Shown here: one piece after another, positions 24,301 to 34,600 of the stretch | Layout of the letters: each line of letters starts with the position of its first letter | Numbering within the stretch: position 1 is the stretch's first letter | Assembly: GCF_023078275.1 (NCBI RefSeq) | Contig: NC_062993.1 | Coordinates: 5,021,252-5,085,251, forward strand | Origin: Leguminivora glycinivorella | Lineage: Eukaryota; Arthropoda; Insecta; Lepidoptera; Tortricidae | Length of the DNA stretch: 64,000 nucleotides | Reading direction: 5' to 3' | Translations under genes and position numbers: made by a program | The notes under the pieces: model-generated | What the model saw: the letters and a program-made list of their open reading frames with translations, nothing else | Told to the model about the DNA's origin: nothing | Databases searched by the model: none

Positions 24301-27300
24301 TAACTAACCGACATACGGTATTGTAACAAAACAAAAGCAAGACTACCATAATAAGTTATGCCATTAAAGAAACAATAGTGGGTCAAATATTGTGCCCTGT
24401 GATACACCTCTCTTTCTTAGTCTAAAACATTATTTAATCGCTGCTTATCCTTATTATTATAAATATATATGGTTAATTGAATACAGTCGACGTATTTGTA
24501 TTAAGTAAATATTGCGGAAGTATAATTTACATAAGTATATACTATTATGCCAACCGTATCATAAGCTTTGTAAAAAACAAATGCAAACTATTACTGCGAG
24601 AACATTTGCAGCACGTAAACTCGCACGCGATTTTAGTTACATTTCAGACTGTTGAGATTACGTCGAATCGCTAGCCAATCATACTCTCATGAATAGTTTC
24701 ATACTCGCATAAGGTTCTTGTACTATGTGTAGAGTATATTAAGTTTTGTCTTTGACTTTCTGGTTTCGTGTCTATGATTTAACAGTTGAATAAATCATTC
24801 TTAGACCAAGCTAGTCATGGTTGTTGTTTCTTTTAAATACTAATATTACATGGCGCAGTCGGTAGGATACGAACCTACGCTCCCAAAGGGAATCTGATTT
24901 CCAATATCTTTTAAATACTAATATTACACTATGTACATCAGACCCTAGTCCCACACTAGCCGAAGTGACAATCATAGAGGCTACGTGGCGAGTGGTTCTC
25001 TGTCGCACAACTACAGAAGAGTGATAGGGAATTAGGGATGTACGCTTATGAAAAGTACGTTAGCTACATTACATTAGTTACCCAGGATTGAATACTGACC
25101 AATAATACTTCCTATGTAAGGTAGCGAGGAAATCAAAGACATCAAAGATGGTGTGATATGAGTAGAGATAGGAGAATCATCCGGGTCCAGAAGCTTTTGA
25201 AACACAGCGGAAGACCACCCGATGCTGATGCCAACTATCATCTGGCCGATATATACTGGAATGAAATAGGGTACGTTAGGAGTTATCTCAGTTTTTAGGA
25301 TGTATCAGCCATAGAGTACCTATATTGAATAGTATGGTATAGAGTTATCAGTCAAGATTGTCAAATGCAGCACTATCCAATTAAGTTACAAATGTTCATG
25401 TAACTTTCCATGCAATTTAGTTCTGAATAGGAGAAAAAATGTGTCTCAGAATGAGGCGGCACACTAACATTTTATCCTATCTTATCGACAAAGTGGGACG
25501 TTTTCCCGTGCACACTCACAATAAATAACTGTTAATTAAGTCTAAATCTTATCGCCAATACGATTTATTTTAATGCTTATTATAATTTACTTATTGCAGA
25601 TTATACCTATTAGATATTGGTGGTTATGATTTTAATTATAATAATTAGCACATGTTTTGCATAGCATTATTATTATGCCTAACCACAGTATAATAAAGAG
25701 TAAATACTATCGTACAGTATGGCCACTCCCGTTCCTCGCTGAAAGTGCCGCCCACCCCCTCTCGGTTACCTCACAGTTACCGCCTGTCAAAAACGCGAAC
25801 AGTCAACCTGTCATATCTCATTCATACAAGCATATATGGTACGCGTTCACGTAGGTACACGAGCTTAGAATGTGTGCTAGGAACGCGCCTCTTTCATATA
25901 AGGTGTGACCTAAGTATGTAAGTAGGTACTTAATTATTAAGGTAAGGTTTATTTAAATATAATAATGGTAAATTATGGATTTATTGAGAAACAATCACGT
26001 TATACAGTGTGTTACCTGGGCGTTTTCGAAAAAAGATTCAAAAATTTTCTTTCTAAAATAGGTAATGATTTTCCTACTCAGAATTACGAGCCCTTTCTAT
26101 CCTACTAGGCAGAATAAAGTGTCCTAAATTTAATTTTTCCATTACGTTACCATTTTTCGAACAATCTCTTTTTAATAAGTCAGGTCTCATTGCGTCTACG
26201 TGTAGGTAGGTACTGAAGAATAATGTACTATTTTATTCCCAAGGGAGTAATGGATTTAGTTTTAAACATTAATAAAATCCGTACAATACTTCAGGCAAAT
26301 AATGTTTCAATCATCCAAGGATTTTTTTGCACAACTAAAATATCAAATTTTAGTTGTGCAAAAATAAAAAATATTTAGCTATAAAAATTTATCATGCGGT
26401 ATGAAAAATGCACTTTATTTATGTTTTGCAATTATTTCATTGAAGGTTTTGCTCTCCAGCCTGCGTCTGTCGCGAGTTATTAACACTCTTTGACAAAATC
26501 CTCCTTACCTCACTTGTTGCACAATAAACTATTATTACAAATTGATTACAGGAGTCCAAGGGGACTATTATTAATTGTTTTTGATCGTTTGTGCTATATA
26601 AATGCATGACCACAAAACGGTAATAAAAATAGTAAAAAGAAATCCAATAGATAAAGATTGTTTAAGATTTTTTTTAATATTAAAATTGAGACGTGTATCG
26701 TAGCACAATTTTATTATTTTAAAGGTTACATTGAAGATTAAATAACACATGGATTTTGCCAGCATTTGAGTTAAGTTTGACCTCACAAGAAATGAGAAAG
26801 AAAAAGCACCATTCGTACTGAAATAGTACATTCGAAAAGAGTGGCGATAAATTTACCAATTTCCTTTTCGCACGTGTATCGTACGACATTTTTCAGTGCT
26901 GATGACCCTCTGAAGTTTTGCACTAGTGCGGGCAAATAGTAACATTCGGTAAGTAGCTACTTACTGAAAAGATAACTTACAATTTATTCAAGTATAAAAA
27001 CATAGGTAATTACTTATAAAAGTTACTTAAGCTACCTAGTTAACATTTTAAATTGCAAATTATTATGTTATGAACAACAATATAAAAAAAATACTAATAA
27101 GGTACAGCGGGGCAAATCTCGACTGGAAGGCAATTGTAACTGATCAATTTTTTCATTATTACACAATCATGTGTTTTACATGTATCCACTGAACTCGCTT
27201 ACTATAGGTATATAACTGGTGGACACTCTATTTAATAATGCAAACATTGTAAAACATGGAAAAAATGGAACAGTTACATTTGTCCCTCAGTCGAGATTTG

Positions 27301-27385
27301 CCCCGCTGTACCTTATACATATTATATATGAATGATACTTACTTATACCGGCTATTGCTAGTTGTTTCCTTAAATATAACTGCAT
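21313..27385 (-). CDS. Tret1-like MFS sugar porter, seven exons, complete
   Basis: Exons, in order of transcription: 27343-27385, 25100-25255, 23987-24185, 23410-23600, 22645-23027, 22209-22317, 21313-21575. All introns are GT-AG and the phases join to 447 aa plus TAA. Plasma-membrane sugar/H+ symporter or facilitator fold with about 12 hydrophobic segments. Family marks: GRK at 79-81, RIIQG at 111-115, PESP at 187-190 followed by the cytoplasmic loop (~197-243), SGRKTLL after segment 8, PETLTGEMF, and C-terminal PETKG at 432-436. The TM7 sugar-binding motif, normally QQxSGxN, reads RAMTG (257-261), so both glutamines are gone. The start ATG leaves almost no cytoplasmic N-terminus. Minus-strand polyadenylation signals lie near 21075. 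Substrate is unknown; Tret1-like is a family name, not proof of trehalose transport. Confidence 0.9.
21806..22034 (+). repeat. 'CACAGTATAATAAAGAG' repeat, copy 1 (intron)
   Basis: A ~230-bp repeat with 'tatggccactcccgctcccc', 'ggttacctcacagttaccgc' and the far end 'gatcgccagtgtccgaggtg'. Other copies: 25684-25912 (plus), 47488-47719 and 62064-62293 (both minus). It lies in the last intron of the porter. Confidence 0.8.
24829..24928 (-). mobile_element. Retroposed tRNA-Ser 3' half with CCA and 22-bp TSDs
   Basis: The insert 24851-24906, read on the minus strand, is the 3' half of a tRNA-Ser. It starts next to the anticodon loop (GAAATCAGA), then has the long variable arm (TTCCC/GGGAG), a T arm GTAGG-TTCGTAT-CCTAC and the 3' acceptor strand CGACTGC with G and CCA. 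The CCA is followed at once by the flank. The same 22 bases (tcttttaaatactaatatta then ca) stand at 24829-24850 and 24907-24928. It lies in the porter intron between 24186 and 25099. No 5' half is present, so it is not a functional tRNA gene. Confidence 0.8.
25684..25912 (+). repeat. 'CACAGTATAATAAAGAG' repeat, copy 2 (intron)
   Basis: Same family as 21806-22034. The right end is shortened: the text passes from 'cctctttcatata' to 'aggtgtgacc', skipping the middle. It lies in the first intron of the porter. Confidence 0.8.
26020..26165. repeat. Half copy of foldback MITE (intron)
   Basis: Left arm only of the family at 16977-17299: 'aaaaaagattcaaaaa', 'cctactcagaattacgagcc', 'ccattacgttaccattttt'. 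The return arm is missing. Confidence 0.65.
27100..27313. repeat. MITE with 28-bp TIRs, next to exon 1 of the porter
   Basis: Ends are AAGGTACAGCGGGGCAAATC and its inverse GATTTGCCCCGCTGTACCTT, extended by 'tcgactgga' and 'tcagtcga'. No coding. It sits only ~30 bp beyond the first exon's splice donor. A short relative is at 50782-50868. Confidence 0.8.
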
Positions 27386-27689
27386 TTTTATAAATAAAAT
27401 TACTGAAAAACTCGCAATTTAATCAAAATAAACACCCGAGAGAGACTGAATGTTATTTAACAGACGGACTCATTTCAAATGGCTATAGTATAAATTTCTA
27501 TAATAAATGGTGTATTCATTATATATTATACGAGTTGATAATTGGATCGATTATAAAGATAAGTAACAAATTAGTATGTAAATTTTGTAGTTCCGTAAAA
27601 AACGACAATACTGTGAAATATTGGCCAATTTTTAAAATAAATTATAAATTAAATACCTATCAAATGTCTTTACTATAAAAATAAATAGT

Positions 27690-28110
27690 TATTTGTTTTA
27701 CAAGGGGGCAAAGTTGTTGTTTAACCGCACGTGCCAATATTGATACCGGAGCAAGCGTAAGATTACAATATTGAACCGCGAGCGTAGCGAGTGGTTCAAA
27801 AAGTGGAATCTTGAGCGTTGCGAGGGTTTCAAGGCACGAAGGTTAAACAAACTTTGCCGCCGAGTGAACCACATAATTTTTCACCACAACACAAACTGAC
27901 AACAAAATATTAAACTAAATCAAATCTATCAATCTAATCATTATTTACTATTCAAAATCATCATTTATAGGTAAATTATACCAGCTCAAGACATCAAGTT
28001 AAAATTTGTATGAAATTACTTTGCACTCTTGTGGATAAAATGCAATTTTGCTATCTGTTTTCGAATAGCAAAGTAAGCCTTTACCAGTTGGTGTGGTGAA
28101 AAAAACTTTC
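27690..28110. repeat. Two old interspersed repeats
   Basis: 27690-27895 ('gcgagcgtagcgagtggttc') resembles 45672-45885. 28005-28110 ('catcaagttaaaatttgtat', 'gcactcttgtggataaaatg') resembles 11415-11520. They occupy the gap between the start of the porter and the carbamoyltransferase-like gene. Confidence 0.6.
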
Positions 28111-28644
28111 TTAATCTGCAAATTAAAAACGTGGTTACTCCATAATATTTGAATTTAGCGCCTTTTCCTATTGATAAAGTGGATGTGCCAGAGTATGCCT
28201 ACTTCTTCTTGATCATAAATAGGTATATATCTACTCGACTCGAACTCAGATTATATTTTAGAACGAAAATTTAAAAAGTTTGCCTTGTTTGTGACAATTT
28301 CATCGTGACATTTTACTCCAACTTTATTGGACTTTAAATTGTTTTTTACTAATTTAGACAACAAAAATCACTCGTTTTTAATATTGAAGCAAAAATGAAG
28401 ATTTTCAGGAAGCTAGCCAAGATTATATCCTGTTATAATTCAAATAAAAAAATACACATCGGACGGGCAGTGTTTCCCGTTAGTATATTTACATATAACC
28501 CACATAGATTATTATGTATCTTACCATATCCCGGATTTTTTAGAGGCATCTATGTGTGGTGTAGTGTATGCGCGTTCTTATGCGGTCGCATTTTAATGTA
28601 TGGGATGGTATATGTAAGCATAGGTATGCATTTCGTTTTGCAGA

Positions 28645-31600
28645 ATGTCTAAACCCAACCACCTAATATGCTTCAAGCAGTGGACGGCGGAAATGGTGAT
28701 GAATATTATAAGCAGCGCGATAAACCTTAAGTATTGCTATAAAGACACTCATTGCAAGCGAATGGTAAGATGTCATCCATATCTATTGATCGCTCTTTTA
28801 CCCGATGGGGAAAGTCTTCTGGGGAAATATTCCCTGAAATCGGGTAAATTACTGTAAGGCCCACTTGCACCAATCACTTAACTCAGGGTTAGTGGGCTGT
28901 CATATGTCAAATTCCAGTTGTCAATGCAAGTGGCCCTAATGGCGCATTTTCATTAGTCGATAGGGCCCGCATGCGGGGTACGAGAGATTTCTGGAACGCA
29001 TGCCACAGGGCCCGCATTCGGGAAATTCTATAGAAATAAGTAGAAACTTTCATTGGTTGTTATCTCGCATGCGGGGAGTCCCCGTATGCCGCATACCGAA
29101 CGAGTTAACGACCAATTAAATTTCACAACTTTCATTGGTTATCTCGCCTGGGGGACTCCCCGTATGCCGCATACCGAACGAGTTAACGACCAATTAAATT
29201 GCACCACTTTCATTGGTTGTTATCTCGCCTGGGGGACTCCCCGTATGCCGCATACCGAACGAGTTAACGACCAATTAAATTGCACCACTTTCATTGGTTG
29301 TTATCTCGCCCGCGGGGACTCCCCGTATGCATGGGGTCATGACCCCCCCTCTGGGACCTGGGCCTTTACCACGTGACCCCCCCCCCCTGGGCACGAAGCT
29401 GGATCCGCGCTTGCCGATACCGTTTATAAAACGTACTACTTTTAAGTGTAAGGCCTGAGTGCACGGTCATATTGGAAGTGCAGCGGGGAGGGGCGTGCGG
29501 CGTGCGTGTTGTACAAATTGAAGCTCATACAACTGTCCTGAGTGGACGCTGGACGCTCGCCCCGCCGAACGCTTCGCTCCGGGCGTCCACTCAGGTCTTA
29601 GTGCGTTTTCATTATCCGATCCGATATCGGATGTCGGACCGATATCCCATACATTACAGGCGCCATCTTGGATTTGTTCCATAGAAATCCTTCCAACATC
29701 CGATATCGGATCGGATAATGTGAAAACGGACTGACACTGACTGCTGGCTTAGCCAGAACATCAACTTAATCGAAGTGTTTGCACGAAGAGGTGATTTATA
29801 GAATAGCTAAGATGAATGAGGTACCTAGGGAATAACGGAGATGAGGATAAGATCAGCAATTCCTGAATAGTTTGTACATTTGGATCACGTCTCCGATTTT
29901 GATAAAAATTGGTAGGCTGATAGAGTCCATGATGCTGAGCAAGATCCACTAGGTTTCCCAAAATGTCCTAGGTTGTTTGTATGAAACTTTCCTTTTTTGT
30001 TACCGAAAATGTATAGAAATCTGGTAACAAAAACCGGCCAAGAGCGTGTCGGGCCACGCTCAGTGTAGGGTTCCTTAGTTTTCCGTATTTTTCTCAAAAA
30101 CTACTGAACCTATCAAGTTCAAAACAATTTTCCTAGAAAGTTTTTATAAAGTTCTACTTTTGTGATTTTTTTCATATTTTTTAAACATATGGTTCAAAAG
30201 TTAGAGGGGGGGACGCACTTTTTTTTCCTTTAGGAGCGATTATTTCCGAAAATATTAATATTATCAAAAAACGATCTTAGTAAACCCTTATTCATTTTTA
30301 AATACCTATCCAACAATATATCACACGTTAGGGTTGGAATGAAAAAAAAATATCAGCCCCCACTTTACATGTAGGGGGGGAACCTAATAAAAAAAAAATT
30401 CCATTTTTTATTTTTGCACTTTGTTGGCGTGATTGATATACATATTGCTACCAAATTTCAGCTTTCTAGTGCTTACGGTTACTGAGATTATCCGCGGACG
30501 GACGGACGGACGGACGGACAGACATGGCGAAACTATAAGGGTTCCTAGTTGACTACGGAACCCTAAAAAGGAAGGTTTCATACTATCAACCTAGGATATT
30601 TTGGGAAACCTAGTGGATCTTGCTCAGCATCATGGACTCTATCAGCCTACCAATTTTTATCAAAATCGGAGACGTGATCCAAATGTACAAACTTTTCGAG
30701 AATTACTCAGATATGAAATGAGTACGAAGTCTGAAAGTTTCACCCATTGCATAGGCCATAGTGGAAAAAGTGAGAGTGAACCTAGCACGGTATTGGCGTA
30801 TGAAAACTTACCTAACGGGATAGGCAAGAATGAATGTCGAGGGAAGTATCAGAGGAAGGCTGGGGAAATGTAGGTGGACTGTATAAGAACATTAAAAACG
30901 CAGGTGAGTGATCACTTGAGATGACGGGCAACAGAGTGGTGTGGAAGAAGACATACTGCACCAACCCCAAATGAATGGGATTAGGGCAAGCGAATGAATG
31001 ACATTAAGCCAAAAAAAATTAAAATTTTGAAAAAACCCCCGACCGCGACATAGTGGACCGATTTTCATGAAACATGGCTAAGAACACTCCCGACTAACTC
31101 AGCTTTCAAACAAAAAAACTAAATCGAAATCGGTTCATCCGTTCGGGACCTACGATGCCGCAGACAGACAGACAGACACGTCAAACTTATAACACCCCGT
31201 CGTTTTTGCGTCGGGGTTTAAAAACTGTTGTTTCTATTTCCATTTGCAGAACGTCCTCCAAGACTGCAAGATTATGATTCTACAGGAGGTGAACGAGCCA
31301 GTTCTGAACATGGCCGTGTCGAAAGCAGCAACCTTGCTGGGCGCGTACGATTGCAGCATCATTGACAATGTTGTTTGGAATAAGGACTACAATGGGAGGT
31401 AAACATTATTATTATTAGTAGACATAACGTGAGACATGCGCGGATCCAGGAGGGGGGGGTTATGACCCCCTCCCCCCTGTAGCGAGCGTAGCCCGGGCCA
31501 ACTGTATGGAAAAATGGAAAAAGACGTCAGGCTTTGCCATACAGTTGGCCCGACGCTACGCGAGACGCTCGATGTGGGGCCCTACAGTTCTGTATACCTA

Positions 31601-34600
31601 TTTTTGGAACTTATTCATAGCTTTGTTGCTGAGTACCTATGAGCTATGTATTGTTTCTTTCAGTATTTTCTCATACATGGCGGACGCGATATTCGTAGCG
31701 ACATCGACACATCATTGCATTCAGCGATTTGCGAACCAAGCCACGGTGCCAGTCATGTGTATGAGGTCTAGAACTCATGCCAGCATACAAGCGCTTTCTA
31801 CCGTCATGGCTATTATTGTAAGTTGAACTTTGTTTACCTTCGTTGCATTATAAATAAATAAAAAATATTATAGGACATTCTTACACAGATTGACTGAGGC
31901 CCACGGTAAGCTCAAGAAGGCTTGTGTTGTGGGTACTCAGACAACGATATATATAATATATAAATACTTATATACGAAGAAAACATCCTTGACTCAGGAA
32001 CAAATATCTGTGCTCATCACACAAATAAATGCCCTTACCGGGATTCGAACCCGGGACCGCGGCGCAGCAGGCAGGGTCACTATCGACTGCGTCAGACCGG
32101 TCATCATAATATAATAAATAAATGCTATTACATAGGCTTGTGTAGTACATGTACTAATAGTACAAAAGACACGATTCCCTGCACTGTACTAGACGAATTA
32201 CTCCCAAATGATTCTGCTCTAGTACATTTAGTGCACTCACACACGTGCAACAGAATGGGAGCGAAGAGCCGAGAAGTGACAATGACAGCAAAGGGATCCG
32301 TGACCACAACCGACTGACTCGAACCGAGAGCGCGCGAAAACGGCCGATCAGCGCTCGGCTAGTACAAGTGAGCGTTACTGCACGCGATATGCACAACTTG
32401 TCTCTCGCTCTCTCGGTGTCTGTCCTAAATGTCCTAAAAGAACGAACTAGTACACTTCGGAGATCGTACTAGTTGGGAGCGATCTTTTCAGTGAACGAGC
32501 AGGCACAACTCTATAAGTACTATTACATTTGGGCGATCACATTGCTGAATTGATTGGTTCAGCGGTCTAAGTGTAAGGAGTCGACGCTCATATTTGGCGT
32601 TGCAGTTTCAGCGGGGCACGGCGTGCGGCGTACATGTCAAACAATTGAAGCTCATGAAAGTGTCCTGAGTGAACGCTGCATAGGGTGGACGTGGACGCAC
32701 GCTCGCCCGCCCCACCGAACGCTCCGCGTCCGAGCGTCCACAGTCCTTTCGCTAACGGCTCAGCCACGACATTGGTCTAAGCGCGACAGCGGTGAGCGGC
32801 GGCCATACACAGCGATGGGACTTTTCATTCGCACGTACGGCTGACGCTCACCGCTGCCGCCCTTAGACCAAATGTCGTGGCTGGGCCGTAAGAGTGAACC
32901 TGTTAGAAGTGTTTACCTACAGAACAGTTACCTAGGGGGTCCATTCGGGATCCATAAACCTCATTGGCTAGTTCTGTCTTCGGTTGGGATTGGGAATAGG
33001 CTAGTTTCCTATACTGAAAATAAAATATTTAATGCAGACCACGAAATAAACCACCACATAATTAGAAGAAATATATGGACAGTAGTTAATATGTTTAAAC
33101 ATAATTTATATTTAATAAGTCAAAGAGAAAGATATAAAGTAAATGAATTGACCGTGACGTCACTTCTCAGTATTTCATAGTATTTCCATATTAGCAAATC
33201 GTTTTGACAGTTCTTAAAAAGATGCTGATTTGACTAGTAGGAAACTAGCCTATTTTTAGCCTCTCTGCACGGGAAGCATGGTCGCGCGATAGACGATAAA
33301 ATAGCAGGCCGTCCCTATCGCACTATTTGTAAGTGCGATAGGGACGGCCTGATATTTTATCGTCTATCGCGCGACCATGCTTCCCGTGATGACGTTCCGA
33401 AGGGGGTGAATAAATAAATATAGCGCCTGCAAGATTACATAGCAACGTTTACCATAGCGTGATTAAACTTACCTTACTGTTTTCAATTACAGCGCTTCCT
33501 TAGTCTCATCGTCGTTATAGTAACCTGTAAATTTTTAGGCTTAGAGAATAATTTTTTAAGTGGAAGATGTCTGCCTTAGGTGAGACTTGAACTCACGGCC
33601 TCTGGAACAATACTCCAGCGCTCTGTAAATTATTAGCAAAGAGAATCGAGTCTATAGAGGAACACTGTCAAAGAAAATGCGTAGTCACAGTGCGTAGATT
33701 GCTATCGGTCGACACAGGATTAATAAGATTTGACCCAAGTTTTTACTGCCATCTATTTATAGGCTTTGGGTTTCACTAAATTTGGCTTGCTTTTATTAAA
33801 CTGGTTTCAGGAAGAGTATGGAGAGATGAGATGTCTAAACATAGGTTGGATTGGACCAGCTCATCCTGTGTTGAACTCGTATCTGCTGCTCTGCCCTATG
33901 CTTGGAGCGAATATTAAGTTTTGCTGCTGCTGTCCAGTAAGTATTGATTAATATAATGCTATGCCTACACCAATTTTCACATGCCTAACGGCCGAATGTA
34001 TTAAGGCTCTGAATCTTCATTTGTAACATCTTATGTACCATATATTCTTGTGAATAAATGAAATCTAATCTATAAGGTAAGTACAGGGGGCATTTTGACT
34101 GGCATGTAATTTCAACTAATCGACATTTTTCGCTGTTAACTTGAGTGCTATACGTGTCCACTGAACAGGCGTGCCATACGTAACCATGGCCCAGAGCTTT
34201 GAGGATCCGGTTACCATCAGGCGAGCCCTGGTCCCGATTCCTGTGTTTCTTATAGACACACCTTCAAACTAAGTACCTACTTGTGTGACGATAATTAGGT
34301 ACTTAAGATCACAAGGTGATAAAAAAAAAACAATAAATCTATGCAGACTTGCTAAGTCAGAAAGACATTTACCACCTAGGACCCGCCGTGTATAACCGCT
34401 TGCCTGACAATATAAGAGATGCAGCTACCACCGCCATTTTTAAAGTCAGATTAAAAAACCGGCCAAGAGCGTGTCGAGCCACGCTCAGTGTAGGGTTCCG
34501 TAGTTTTCCGTATATTTCTCAAAAACTACTGAACCTATCAAGTTCAAAACAATTTTCCTAGAAAGTCTTTATAAAGTTGTACTTTTGTGATTTTTTTCAT

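Noticed and set aside
28395..28487. Basic leader (MKIFRKLAKII...) as a mitochondrial transit exon for the carbamoyltransferase-like gene
   Set aside because: The sequence looks like a transit peptide, but the next exon needs a phase-2 junction and the good donors (near 28488 and 28614) are phase 0, which would give an immediate stop.
29053..29376. 107-aa repetitive protein
   Set aside because: Chance frame through the ~80-bp minisatellite in an intron, without family likeness.
31506..31826. 106-aa gene on its own
   Set aside because: Only its second half (from 31664) is real, as an exon of the carbamoyltransferase-like gene; the first half is intron read-through.
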